A stretch of DNA of 64,000 nt from Alcanivorax borkumensis SK2. Lineage in GTDB: Bacteria > Pseudomonadota > Gammaproteobacteria > Pseudomonadales > Alcanivoracaceae. This document shows positions 55,374-64,000 of this stretch, one piece after another (position 1 is the stretch's first letter; the number at the start of each line of letters is the position of its first letter). A program made the translations under genes and the position numbers. The stretch lies in assembly GCF_000009365.1 (NCBI RefSeq), contig NC_008260.1, forward strand, positions 717,501-781,500, written 5' to 3'. Under the pieces are notes generated by a model. That model saw only the letters and a list, made by a program, of their open reading frames with translations. It did not search any database and was not told the DNA's origin.

Positions 55374-55871
55374 TTAGCTGTTGTCGGTATCTTGCCAGAG
55401 TAACCAGAGCCGGGTGTCCAGTTCCAGTTGATGGTAGTCCGGTTCCATATGTGAACACAGTTGATAGAACGCTTTGTTGTGCTCGGTTTCTTTGAAATGA
55501 GCCAGCTCGTGAATCACGATCATGCGTAAAAAAGCTTCCGGGGCCGTTTTGAATTGGCTCGCGATACGCAAGCTATTATGGCTGCGCAGTTTGTTACCGT
55601 GAATGCGGGTTTGCCGGGTATGCATCCCCAATGCTTGGCTAACCGTTTTCAGCTTGGCGTCGTAATAGGCCTTGCTCAGAGGCGGAGCTTTGCGAAGGTA
55701 TTGCTGTTTAAGGTTAGTCGCGTATTGGAACAGTGCTTTGTCACCTTGAATATCATGTTTTTCTGGATAGCGTTGATGCAGATACGTTCCCAGTTTTCCC
55801 TGATCCAGAAGGACTTGTGCTTGCTGCTGAATTTGAGTGGGATAGCCTGTGATATAACGCAGGGAATTCAT
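55374..55871 (-). CDS. YgjP-like metallopeptidase domain protein
   Basis: The 165-residue protein has a WLM/YgjP-type zinc site: HELAHFKETEHNKAFY, where two His and Glu of HELAH plus the later His form the site. The preceding TRIHGNKLRSHNSLRIASQF is the matching beta hairpin. E. coli YgjP has been linked to UTP pyrophosphatase activity; here a peptidase or that role are both possible. The start at 55871 gives the best N-terminus, but its ribosome binding site is weak. Confidence 0.82.
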   Translation of the reverse strand: MNSLRYITGYPTQIQQQAQVLLDQGKLGTYLHQRYPEKHDIQGDKALFQYATNLKQQYLRKAPPLSKAYYDAKLKTVSQALGMHTRQTRIHGNKLRSHNSLRIASQFKTAPEAFLRMIVIHELAHFKETEHNKAFYQLCSHMEPDYHQLELDTRLWLLWQDTDNS

Positions 55872-55969
55872 GGGCGGATCATCACTTTGTAAGAACGTTG
55901 GGCATACGTTGGGCATTAGTGCCAATGCAGTCTTTCAGTCGCGTGGGTATGATCGCTGCTCTTTTTGTA

Positions 55970-56611
55970 ATGGACAATCCCATGTCATCACCCTCGGATT
56001 CTGATTACCCCCGTAGGGGCAATACGTTCTCTCGGTCTCTGGCGAGCGGTTTTCTGCGCCTAGCGGGGTGGCGGGTAACCAACCCCATGCCGGCGGTGCC
56101 CAAGGCGGTGATTATTGGTGGGCCGCATACCTCCAACTGGGATGGTATCTACACCTTAGCAGCGATGATGCAGCTGGGGTTAGATGCCCATGTGATGATC
56201 AAGGATAGCGCCTTCAAGGGGCCCTTTGGGACGATGCTGCGCTGGATGGGGGCGTTGCCCATTGCCCGGCATAAGGCGGGCAGTGTCGTTGAGCAGACCG
56301 TGGAGCAGTTTAATCGTCACGATAAGTTGGTGATGGTAGTGGCACCAGAGGGCACTCGAGGTGGTGCGGCACAGTGGAAAACTGGCTTTTACCGTATCGC
56401 TCAGAAGGCGGGCGTGCCCATTGTGGTAGCCACCGCGGATTATGCTAAAAAAGAAATTACCTTTGCCCGTGTTATCGAACCGTGCGGGGATGTGGAAAAA
56501 GACCTAACCGAAATTTTTGAATGCTATGCCGCTATTCACCCGCGTCATCCAGATAAGTTATCCGCGCCGTTGAAAGCCATTCGTGATAGAGAGAAGAGTG
56601 TTGGGCGCTAA
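55970..56611 (+). CDS. PlsC-like acyltransferase
   Basis: The protein of about 213 residues has the lysophospholipid acyltransferase core in modified form: GGPHTSNWDG (HX4D motif as HTSNWD) near residue 50, GALPIARHKAGS, and APEGTRGGAAQWKTGFYRIA. It lacks an N-terminal membrane helix. This subgroup is common in proteobacteria and its substrate is unknown. No ribosome binding site clearly favours any of several in-frame ATGs (55952, 55970, 55982). It is divergent from the YgjP-like gene with a short gap. Confidence 0.82.
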   Translation: MDNPMSSPSDSDYPRRGNTFSRSLASGFLRLAGWRVTNPMPAVPKAVIIGGPHTSNWDGIYTLAAMMQLGLDAHVMIKDSAFKGPFGTMLRWMGALPIARHKAGSVVEQTVEQFNRHDKLVMVVAPEGTRGGAAQWKTGFYRIAQKAGVPIVVATADYAKKEITFARVIEPCGDVEKDLTEIFECYAAIHPRHPDKLSAPLKAIRDREKSVGR

Positions 56612-57193
56612 AGGCTTGATGCCTGTATGTGTTGCCGGAGAGGAGGAGGGGATCGGTTACAGGCGCTAGCGTTGGTGTAGCGGCTGTCTGCCACATTGTT
56701 GATCCACTGATCTATCGCGGTGGCTTCGCCACTGTGCAACGTTGCGGGCGATGGGGTCCCATCATTTTCTGCGGATCATCTTTTGCAGCGAGGCGACAAG
56801 AGACGATGGAAGTGTCTGCGTCGCCGGGTACCAGTACATGCTGGCGACCACAGGCAGTGATTCCCTAGTCCGCAATTTGACGGCCTTGCCAGGCGGTTTT
56901 TTCAATCGCCTTGATGCAGCCTTCGACCACGGCAATCCAGGCCTTCGGCCCACTGTCTTGCTGTTTTCGTTCAGCAAAATCATTGAGCGGCTGCTAGTTT
57001 GACGCCTGACCAGATTGCGCTGGGAAGTGCATATTGTCGTTTTGCGCTGATGTGGCTCGCATGAGAACGAGCCCTCCACAGTATTTGTGTGTAAATGTTC
57101 ACAAGATGCTGTGGATAAGGAAGCTCGGTAAGGAAAAACTGAACAAGCGTTCCTTTTTTTGACAATGCTCTTGTTTGGCCGCAAATTTGTTGC
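56612..57193. other. Apparently decaying intergenic region
   Basis: About 580 bases with no intact gene. On the minus strand, about 56770-57000, one frame reads like a former protein (segments LNDFAERKQQDSGPKAW, IAVVEGCIKAIEKTAWQGR, VLVPGDADTSIVSCRL) but has an in-frame stop after QIAD and no start. The family was not recognised. The region borders a broken LuxR gene. Confidence 0.35.
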
Positions 57194-57834
57194 CTATGAA
57201 AGGGCTCTGACCAGCATGGGGACTAGTTCTGTCTGTTTTCGGTACCCGTTTTTGGATAGCAAATCTTTGATGTGCTGGCGAGCTGTGTGAATAGAGATGC
57301 CATTCTTATCTGCGATTTTAGTGGCATTGAGGCCGTGGATTAATTCGGCTGCAATGCTGGCTTCGTCCGGGGTGCAGTGGAACATGGATTGCAGCTTACG
57401 CAGATTCGGTTACATGTTGCTGTCGTAGCGGAACAGTTCGGCAAGCACGCCGTTACGCTCTATTGCTATCGTTTTGTTGGCATGACCAACATGTCAGCGC
57501 TGTCACCTATGCCCACGGATTCTGCCCAAGGGTGACTTTCTGCGCTGAGCATGTCGAGAATGTTCTTGTCGGGATCACCGTGGAGGAGGGAATCGAATTG
57601 TCAGGGTGGCAGCGCAGTGTAGCGAGCTAGAGCTTCATCCCGCTCTGGCAGGTCTCGGTGGATGAGCCTCCCCTCAAAACCTTCCGGATAGCCGAAGGTT
57701 CAGCCTACATCATCTGCCGAGGCTGGAATGCGGGCAGCCATAGAGCGTGCTCACTAACTGGTTGAAGCGGTGCAGCTCGTCGTGGCTAAGCGATGGTGCC
57801 TGTGGGGCCGATGGTTGCGATTTTTCCTGAGCAT
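57194..57834 (-). pseudogene. Broken LuxR-family regulator
   Basis: The C-terminal end is intact: LQSMFHCTPDEASIAAELI, then HGLNATKIADKNGISIHTAR, a LuxR helix-turn-helix of the type that lacks a sensor kinase partner. Upstream fragments are recognisable in different frames: QPSAPQAPSLSHDELHRFNQ, RDLPERDEALARYTALPP then a stop, FDSLLHGDPDKNILDMLSAE, then after a frameshift IAIERNGVLAELFRYDSNM and another stop. At least three stops and one or more frameshifts show that the gene is dead. The last 63 codons remain open but have no ribosome binding site. Confidence 0.75.
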
Positions 57835-58051
57835 GGATCAGCTAATGGGTCTGGAAGACATGGGCTATTTCCCCTGAAAAAAGCCGATACTGGCGTCCGC
57901 CACGATGACAGGCTGTCTATGCCATTATCCGGGGCTATCGGGTCTATTTTATTGATCAAATAGTTGTTGGTTAGCTTGTTGTATTGCGAGGCTGCCCGCA
58001 AGTGCACTGGCCCGCAGAGAGGCAGCCGCTAGTCTTGTTCAGTTTGTGGGT

Positions 58052-60004
58052 TTAGCCTCCCAGCAAGCGGACTTCGGCGGCTTCCACAGCTTCCAGGGGG
58101 CCATAGAGAATCACTGTGTCTCCCTGCTCCAGCCGCAAGGTGTCGTCCGGTCTTTCCCGGGTTTGTTCATTGCGTTTTACTGCGCGGATTTCCACATCCC
58201 GCAAGGCGCAATCATGGATGCTCAAGCCAATGCTGCGGGCTTTATCGCTCAAGGTCACCGCGTGCAGTAGCCGGTAGGGTTTGCCGGCGCTGTCGCTGGT
58301 GGGAAAAGAGTCGCCATGGTAATAGCCCTGCAGCATGCGGTAACGATCACGGCGGGTTTTGCGCAGCATTGCAAGCACCCTTTCAAAAGGTACGTCTAGC
58401 ATCATCAGGGCGTGGGCCACCAGCATCAGGGAGGCTTCCAGCACTTCGGGAACTACCTCGGCGGCGCCGGCGGCGGTGAGTGTGTCCAGGTGGGTGTCAT
58501 CGCGGGTACGCACCAGAACCCGCACCTTGCTATTCAGGTCCCGGCAGCTATGGATGATACGCTCTGCCAGACGGGCATCATCAAAGGTCACCACCAACAG
58601 GCGGGCACGATGAATGCCGGCGCGCTCAAGGATATCCTTGCGGCTGGCGTCGCCGAACAGGATATGTTCCCCGGCGGCGCTGGCTTCCTGCAGGCGCACC
58701 AGATCCATGTCTACCGCCACGCCTTTGAGATGGAAACGGTTCAGGTAACGCATCAGATTCTGACCTACCCGGCCGTAGCCGCACAGGATGACATGGCCGG
58801 TGATATCGTCGGAGACCGGGCTGTCTTTGGGGATGTCCATCCAGGGGCGTAGCAGGCGGCGGCTCAGTTTGCCGCTGTGTTGCAGCAGCCCCGGGGTTAC
58901 CGCCATGGTCAGCACGGTAATAGAAACCAGTAGACCGGCTTTCCCCGGTGACATAACCTGATGCGACACCGCCAGGGCCACCAGTACAAAGCCGAACTCG
59001 CCACACTGGGATAAAACCAGGCCACTACGAGTCGCGGTGTCGGTGGGTTCACCCAACAGGCGTAGCAAGGCAAAGATTAGCACCGCCTTGAACAGCATTA
59101 GGGACACGGCCGCGAGGATGATCCAGTGCCATTGCTCGGCGAACAGGTTTGGGTCTACCAGCATGCCCACACTGATAAAAAATAGCCCCAGCAGCAGATC
59201 GCGGAAGGGGCGCAGGTCTGCTTCGATCTGGTGGCGAAAATGGCTTTCCCCCAACATCATGCCAGCCAGAAAAGCGCCTAGCGCCATGGATAGACCCATC
59301 AAGTGAGTGACCCAGGCGGCCACCAGTGCCAGTAACAGGGCGGTCATCACAAAGACTTCATCGGAGCGGGTGCGGCCGGTTTCTTCCAGCAGTCGTGGCA
59401 GTATCCATTTGCCCACCACGTAAATGCCGGCAAACAGCAGAAGGGATTTTCCCAGGGTGATACCGGTCATGGTCCACAGGGCGTTGCCGTTGCTGGTGCT
59501 GATCACGGGGAGCATCACCAGCATGATCACCGCCGCCAGATCCTGAAACAGCAGGATGCCGGTGGAGGCTCGTCCGTAACCGGTATTTACGGCGCCACGG
59601 CCGATCAGGTCACGGATCACAATGGCGGTGGAGGACAGTGCCAGGGCCCCGGCGGTAATCCCGGCGGTCATGGGCTGAAAACCCAACAGGCGCATCACCG
59701 CGAATACCGCCGCTGCGGTCAGAACCACTTGCAGTGGCCCGGCGCCAAACACAATGCGGCGCAAGGTCAACAGGCGGGGGATGGAAAATTCCAGCCCCAG
59801 GGTGAACAGCAAAAAGACGATGCCGAATTCCGCCAGATGCTGAATGCCTTCCACATCGTTGATCCAGCCAAAGCCGAATGGCCCAGCGGCCAGACCGGAC
59901 AGCAGGTAGGCAAGAATGGGCGGCATGCCCAGACGGCGAAAAAGCACCACGGCTACCACCGCGCTGCTGAGTAGGACCACAGTAAGTGTCAGGGTGTCAT
60001 GCAT
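58052..60004 (-). CDS. CPA2-family cation/proton antiporter, KefB/KefC-like
   Basis: The 650-residue protein has 12-13 membrane helices (about 1-385), then a TrkA-N Rossmann domain starting VILCGYGRVGQNLMRYL (about 408-530) and a TrkA-C domain at the end (about 560-645, ALRDVEIRAVKRNEQ, LRLEQGDTVILYG). It would exchange K+ or Na+ for protons under control of bound nucleotide. No KefF/KefG-type ancillary oxidoreductase is adjacent, so glutathione control is unproven. It is a single gene. Confidence 0.92.
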   Translation of the reverse strand: MHDTLTLTVVLLSSAVVAVVLFRRLGMPPILAYLLSGLAAGPFGFGWINDVEGIQHLAEFGIVFLLFTLGLEFSIPRLLTLRRIVFGAGPLQVVLTAAAVFAVMRLLGFQPMTAGITAGALALSSTAIVIRDLIGRGAVNTGYGRASTGILLFQDLAAVIMLVMLPVISTSNGNALWTMTGITLGKSLLLFAGIYVVGKWILPRLLEETGRTRSDEVFVMTALLLALVAAWVTHLMGLSMALGAFLAGMMLGESHFRHQIEADLRPFRDLLLGLFFISVGMLVDPNLFAEQWHWIILAAVSLMLFKAVLIFALLRLLGEPTDTATRSGLVLSQCGEFGFVLVALAVSHQVMSPGKAGLLVSITVLTMAVTPGLLQHSGKLSRRLLRPWMDIPKDSPVSDDITGHVILCGYGRVGQNLMRYLNRFHLKGVAVDMDLVRLQEASAAGEHILFGDASRKDILERAGIHRARLLVVTFDDARLAERIIHSCRDLNSKVRVLVRTRDDTHLDTLTAAGAAEVVPEVLEASLMLVAHALMMLDVPFERVLAMLRKTRRDRYRMLQGYYHGDSFPTSDSAGKPYRLLHAVTLSDKARSIGLSIHDCALRDVEIRAVKRNEQTRERPDDTLRLEQGDTVILYGPLEAVEAAEVRLLGG

Positions 60005-60096
60005 AACACTGCATTCCGAATGGGCGAAATGGCAGTGTAGCAGCCCACGTTGCCGGGAGTAGTCTTAGTATCTGATGGTGTGTTTTGCGGGGCGAG

Positions 60097-60897
60097 TTAG
60101 TCGCAGCTAAAGCGGTAACTGTCGTCCAGCGCCACTGGCAGGGTCAGCGAGCGATAGCCCAAGCTGCCCATATGTTGACAATGGATGGCATGGCCATCGG
60201 GGTCTTGACTGTAGATATAGTCGATATGAAACACTGGTTTGCCGGCCTCCACGAATGGCAATAGCCGGTGGCATTCTTGCCATTCGTGACAGGATTCGTT
60301 CACTGCAAAATCTACATAGTCGATCAGGTCTGCGACCTGTTCCACGTCGTTTTTCAGTGATACCGCCAGGCCCATGGATTGAGCCTGGTTAAACAAGAAA
60401 CGATTGTAATCCAGCTGGCTGTCATAGGTGAGGGGAAAGCCGGTTTGGTTGCTGTAACCATCAACGTTGTCTGGGTCTACTCCGTCGCAACCTTTCTCCG
60501 CCGCCAGTGTTAGGCGATCCACCATGATGCTGCGGACATTGGTAGAGCGGGTATTCAACCAGCGTTCGCCGGGCCAGTTGTCCAGCTGGCCTCCTTTGTC
60601 TGCCGCAGTGAAACGCCCTTCATCTTCTCGCCATTCTTCATAGGTGCCCGCCGAGAAGTAGCAGATTACCTTACGACCGCTGGCCTGCAGGTCAGTGATG
60701 ACGGATTGCGGGGTGTCGAATAGATCGAGTATATACAGGTCGGCTTGGTAACCGGTATTGGTGGCGCCTTGCAGTTGGATTTGCCAGGTGGTTTCCACTG
60801 TTGGCTGGTAACGTGGCTGTGCCACTTCCTGCGGGTCCAGCAGGCTGGTAATCGCGCCTGTTAACAGGCCTAGAGATGTACTCATTTGATACCACAC
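60097..60897 (-). CDS. GH114-like (endo-alpha-1,4-polygalactosaminidase family) protein
   Basis: The 266-residue protein follows the GH114 (DUF297) TIM barrel: WQIQLQGATNTGYQADLYILDLFDTP, VICYFSAGTYEEWREDEGRF, the catalytic region KGCDGVDPDNVDGYSNQTGF and NESCHEW. The predicted role is cleavage of galactosamine-containing polysaccharide, possibly biofilm Pel-like polymer. Only a short hydrophobic N-terminus is encoded after the GTG at 60897, so the export signal is incomplete or the start is further upstream at a non-standard codon. Single gene. Confidence 0.83.
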   Translation of the reverse strand: MWYQMSTSLGLLTGAITSLLDPQEVAQPRYQPTVETTWQIQLQGATNTGYQADLYILDLFDTPQSVITDLQASGRKVICYFSAGTYEEWREDEGRFTAADKGGQLDNWPGERWLNTRSTNVRSIMVDRLTLAAEKGCDGVDPDNVDGYSNQTGFPLTYDSQLDYNRFLFNQAQSMGLAVSLKNDVEQVADLIDYVDFAVNESCHEWQECHRLLPFVEAGKPVFHIDYIYSQDPDGHAIHCQHMGSLGYRSLTLPVALDDSYRFSCD

Positions 60898-61172
60898 CCA
60901 TACACGCCATAGTTTCTTGATTATAGGATGGGTTCAGGCAAAAGAATACGGCGTAATCATGTTATTTGTGTAAGTCAGTATGAAAAGATGAACATCCAGA
61001 TGCCGTTTATGGAAAGCTGCGCCCTTCGAGCCTTTCAGGCTAGTTCTCTCATTGTTGCCTTTCTCCATAGGCAACCGGCATGCCCTCAAAAATGCGCCTT
61101 CTGTGCCCTGAATGAGCACCGATTGCGAATCGGTTTGAGAGACTGAGCATGCAAGGGATGTTCATAGGCTTG

Positions 61173-62114
61173 CTAAAACTCAATGTCTACGGTGATGGTA
61201 TCCGTGTAATTACCCGGAGGGGTGGAGGGGGCGGCGGGAATGCGGCCAAATACACTCATCATGATACTGGTGCTAGTGCCAAGCCCCGTGGCCCCTTTGC
61301 GATTTGTGGTGCTGTCCCAGGGAATGCTTCTGGCGGCGTCCTGGAACAGACCGTAGCTGACGAACTGGCTGCCGTCGCGCATTCTTCGCGAGCCGCCGGA
61401 GGGGTTCAGTCCGTCGCTTAACCCGACCGTAAACGGGCTGGTATTGGTGCAGCGCACATCAATAAACGTGTCACTGTCCGTCTGTGGCAGAGGTGAACTT
61501 TGGGTGCCAAAATTTAGGTCATTGGCGGTTATGCTGCATTGGTTCTGGATGGCTAGATTTGCATTCAGAGTGTAGTTCGTCAGCGGTAAACCGCTAGTAG
61601 TGTTACATGACTGATTGGTGCCGATGCGGGTGACCTGTGAATTTACCATACTGGCTCTGTTTTCGCCTGCAAGGGCATTGCCGGGCAGTGGGCCGGGGAC
61701 AATTCCGAAAATATTGACAGTGTCGCTGTCTGAATACTGGAAAGCTCTGGACATGTCTACTTGAACTTCAATGGCGTTTGTCGATGGCTGGATAATGGTA
61801 CCGCCGACAAGCAAAGTGTAAACATTAAAAGGGATGGCCGGGCCAGGATTGGCCGGCCTGAGGTTGCGTGGAAGGATGCCGCCATCGTTGTCTGCAGCCA
61901 CATAAATGCACATTTTAAAAGGGATGCTCTCAAGAACTCCAATCCCCCGAGAACATGACCACTGGATCTGGGTGTTGGCGTTGAGGGGGCCGGCCATGAA
62001 CGGATCCGTAGCACCAAAATCAAGGGTTGGTGAGTTATCAATACTGCACTGAATAGCCGCGAGCAATTTAAGTGGTGCTATCAGGAAAAAGAGCGCCAAC
62101 ATTAACCGTTTCAT
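61173..62114 (-). CDS. Two-domain spore coat U (SCPU) pilus protein, tip-adhesin-like
   Basis: The 313-residue protein has a signal peptide (cleavage near LLAA, residue 20) and two SCPU domains, starting IQCSIDNSPTLDFG and QCSITANDLNFGTQ. The second ends in YTDTITVDIEF, the typical donor-strand end. Two-domain SCPU proteins at the end of archaic (CsuE-like) chaperone-usher operons act as tip adhesins. Its ATG overlaps the stop of the chaperone gene by four bases (ATGA). Confidence 0.87.
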   Translation of the reverse strand: MKRLMLALFFLIAPLKLLAAIQCSIDNSPTLDFGATDPFMAGPLNANTQIQWSCSRGIGVLESIPFKMCIYVAADNDGGILPRNLRPANPGPAIPFNVYTLLVGGTIIQPSTNAIEVQVDMSRAFQYSDSDTVNIFGIVPGPLPGNALAGENRASMVNSQVTRIGTNQSCNTTSGLPLTNYTLNANLAIQNQCSITANDLNFGTQSSPLPQTDSDTFIDVRCTNTSPFTVGLSDGLNPSGGSRRMRDGSQFVSYGLFQDAARSIPWDSTTNRKGATGLGTSTSIMMSVFGRIPAAPSTPPGNYTDTITVDIEF

Positions 62115-62818
62115 TTCGGGCTATCCTTCACCAAGAGGGTGAATGGGGTTCCATTGATTGATGCTGAAAAAGAGGCAACGGTGCTCTCTGCTGGAACGGT
62201 TTCAATTGGGAGGAGCAATTCCCTGCCAGGCAGCACATAACCCACAAGGCCCTCTTGGATAGCAAACTTCTTATCTTGGTTGGGGGCTTGCCAGTAGGCA
62301 TTTGATACTCGCGCGTGGGCGGTTCCTGTGTTGCGTATGCGTAGGGTGCCATCCTGGAGCGACACGCTAAGAGTATGATTTTGTTCTGGTGTGCCAACAA
62401 ATAGCGGCAAGGACATGCGCAGCAGAACTTTGAGGTTGGCTCCTTGATCGGACTCGGTGTCCGGCACTTCACTGATGACCAGACGGTAGCTCTTCTCACT
62501 ATCGGATGGTTGCGGGTTTTTCTGGATTACTCTGACTAGTTGCTCTTCGTTACCTGGAATAAGGGTCACCGGGGGAGTGATGATCAGATCGTCTTGTTGT
62601 AGCAAGCGGTTTTCTCCATCGTCTCCTTGTTCCCAAGCAAAAAGCTGGATTTGGTAAAAGCCGTCTTGGGACGAACCGTTCTTGAGTTTATAGGCGGCAT
62701 TAGGCTGCGATGGAGACATCTTCATGATTAGGGGCGAAACGGTGAGCTGGCCACACAGCGCAGCAGAAGGTAACAGCGTGAATAGAGAGAGAAATAGCGC
62801 CTTGGTAAATATCTTCAT
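62111..62818 (-). CDS. Archaic-type fimbrial chaperone
   Basis: The 235-residue periplasmic chaperone has a signal peptide ending near ALCG and a PapD-like N-domain: LTVSPLIMKMSPSQPNAAYKLKNG. The SDSEKSYRLVISEVP strand and the SLPLFVGTP G1 strand follow. It would bind pilus subunits by donor-strand complementation and bring them to the usher. It sits 15 bases after the usher stop. Confidence 0.88.
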   Translation of the reverse strand: MKIFTKALFLSLFTLLPSAALCGQLTVSPLIMKMSPSQPNAAYKLKNGSSQDGFYQIQLFAWEQGDDGENRLLQQDDLIITPPVTLIPGNEEQLVRVIQKNPQPSDSEKSYRLVISEVPDTESDQGANLKVLLRMSLPLFVGTPEQNHTLSVSLQDGTLRIRNTGTAHARVSNAYWQAPNQDKKFAIQEGLVGYVLPGRELLLPIETVPAESTVASFSASINGTPFTLLVKDSPK

Positions 62819-62833
62819 GGTACACAGTCCTTT

Positions 62834-64000
62834 TTAACGCGCTGACGGTGGCAAACATTGATAAGGGCCAAGTCGAGGCAGGGTGCCCGGCTTTGCGGCG
62901 AAGTTGAATATCACCGTACATAATTCGCCGTTGCTAATGATGTCTATTTCATTTTTACCTTCGGTTATGCCCTGCAAGAATACCTCCCCATCATAGCCCA
63001 CAACTGTGGCGTCTGCGTCTGCCAGCAGGGCTTTGGCTCCTGCCGGAACAGGTTTCCCCTGGGCGTTATGAATCACCACAATGGCACTGTTCTGCCGGGC
63101 AATGTCAAACCGGGCGGTTACCCCGGTAAGCTCTGCGGGTTTGATGGTTAGCGTCCTGGCACCACTTTGTGCATCCACCGGTAGGTCATCAATATCGATG
63201 GCGAGCTCGTTTTCAGTAAAGGGAATGATGTCAGGTAGTAGCAACCTGCCTTTGTGATTGGTTTTGCCGATCACGCGATTCGACTGGCGCACCGGTATGC
63301 CGGCATAGCCACCGGTATCGACGATGGCAAAGCTGTTGTTCATGGTGTTCGCGGCGAACAGGTCTTGGTAGTTGGAGACCAGTGAACCACTTAGGCTGGC
63401 AAAGCTATTGTTCTCGCCATCCTGACCATACACCCCAGCCTGAATGTCGCCATAGGGAGTCCACCAGCGGCCTCTTGCCTGGCGGGTACCGTTGGCGTCG
63501 GGACTATAGGCCAAGTCCCAGCCAAGATCCCAGAAATCCCGCACATGCTGGCGCAATGTGAGCAGTGTTTCGGTTTTTTCGGTTTTTTCGTTGTGGTTAA
63601 TGCGCGCCCCGGCCTGAATCGGTCGGTCGCTGGGCTTGTCCAGGCGGTAGGTAAAGCCGGCCAGCCAGGTTCTGTCGCTGGAGGCTTCCAGGTTTTGGTT
63701 AACGCTCAAGGTCAGTGAAAGTTGCTGCCACAGGCTTCGGCTATGGCCCAGTACTAGAAACCGGGTGTCGGGGCCGTTGAAAAGTCGGGTTTCTAGGTAG
63801 CTTACGTTCAGGTTTCCTTGTTGCCCGAAGCTGACGCTGCCGTTCAATTGTGTGCTGCTCTTAATAGGTATGCGCAGGTCGATGCTGTTGGATAAATCTT
63901 TGTAGCCACGGGTGCGCTCGGTGTATTGGCCGCTGATACTGTAACGTTGTGTGCGAAATTCATGACCAGCAACCCACTGGTTTCCCTGATCGTCGTTATC
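62834..64000 (-). CDS. Fimbrial outer-membrane usher, 3' part only
   Basis: The frame is open from its stop at 62834 to the window edge, so the 5' half of the gene lies outside; 388 codons are present. The visible part covers late beta-barrel strands (YSISGQYTERTRGYKD, SVSFGQQGNLNVSYLETR), a plug-proximal end and the C-terminal domains, including FAIVDTGGYAGIPVRQSNRVIG, GRLLLPDIIPFTENELAID and a terminal YQCLPP. It belongs to the archaic usher group that works with SCPU subunits. The order usher, chaperone, SCPU adhesin differs from the csu order, in which the chaperone precedes the usher. Confidence 0.9.
   Translation of the reverse strand, partial: DNDDQGNQWVAGHEFRTQRYSISGQYTERTRGYKDLSNSIDLRIPIKSSTQLNGSVSFGQQGNLNVSYLETRLFNGPDTRFLVLGHSRSLWQQLSLTLSVNQNLEASSDRTWLAGFTYRLDKPSDRPIQAGARINHNEKTEKTETLLTLRQHVRDFWDLGWDLAYSPDANGTRQARGRWWTPYGDIQAGVYGQDGENNSFASLSGSLVSNYQDLFAANTMNNSFAIVDTGGYAGIPVRQSNRVIGKTNHKGRLLLPDIIPFTENELAIDIDDLPVDAQSGARTLTIKPAELTGVTARFDIARQNSAIVVIHNAQGKPVPAGAKALLADADATVVGYDGEVFLQGITEGKNEIDIISNGELCTVIFNFAAKPGTLPRLGPYQCLPPSAR

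Noticed and set aside
57110..57118. Consensus DnaA box (TTATCCACA on the minus strand)
   Set aside because: A single site is expected by chance at about this density; there is no cluster or neighbouring replication gene to suggest an origin.

Overview
The window looks like chromosomal DNA of a marine, hydrocarbon-associated gammaproteobacterium, most likely Alcanivorax or a close relative. This is inferred from the gene mix (DUF1302/DUF1329/MMPL/YCF48 modules, TatT-type TRAP transporter, ornithine-lipid genes, CPA2 antiporter, archaic pili), not from a database search. Most of it is G+C-rich and densely coding, with short gaps and several clear intrinsic terminators. One tRNA, tRNA-Leu(UAG), is present. 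No rRNA, CRISPR array, prophage or complete insertion sequence was seen.

Layout. 0-15.9 kb is housekeeping and general metabolism: thiolase, iron superoxide dismutase, a probable 32-residue lipoprotein, a coiled-coil membrane protein, tRNA-Leu, DUF1289 protein, hotdog thioesterase, an overlapping egtB-egtD pair, a short-chain dehydrogenase, ppnN, dinB, a flavin monooxygenase and rlmA. 15.9-18.4 kb is a small A+T-richer island: an HxlR regulator divergent from an SDR and a tandem cupin, followed by a decayed IS3-family transposase remnant. The remnant runs directly into an AraC-type regulator whose first codons it has replaced.

19.5-31.7 kb (minus strand) is the most distinctive part. It is a nine-gene operon with gaps of 3 to 56 bases, in transcription order: DUF1302 outer-membrane protein, DUF1329 periplasmic protein, two paralogous Rieske oxygenase alpha subunits, one ferredoxin reductase, an M20-fold protein that lacks the usual metal ligands, a meta-cleavage-type alpha/beta hydrolase, a YCF48-like protein and an MMPL/RND transporter. 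A divergent TetR gene shares the promoter region, which holds two near-identical, oppositely oriented 16-bp operator-like sites. The set reads as import or envelope handling, oxygenation and hydrolysis of a hydrophobic, probably cyclic substrate. The substrate is unknown.

32.8-43.5 kb holds a luciferase-like monooxygenase, an acyltransferase/SGNH protein, a trypsin-like protease with a GlyGly-CTERM tail, a protein with a degenerate GGDEF domain, ppc, a double CDGSH protein, and an olsB-olsA-like pair preceded by a good match to a Pho box. 43.6-49.8 kb carries efpL (yeiP), a lipoprotein aminopeptidase, glpG and a TatT-DctP-DctQ-DctM TRAP operon. 49.9-56.6 kb has a NYN/LOTUS protein, a GNAT enzyme, a coiled-coil secreted protein, acnA, a YgjP-like metallopeptidase and a PlsC-like acyltransferase. 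56.6-58.0 kb is decaying DNA with a broken LuxR-type regulator. The right end has a CPA2 antiporter, a GH114-like protein and the 3' part of a chaperone-usher pilus operon cut by the window edge. Start codons were chosen from ribosome binding sites visible in the sequence and often differ from the longest reading frame.
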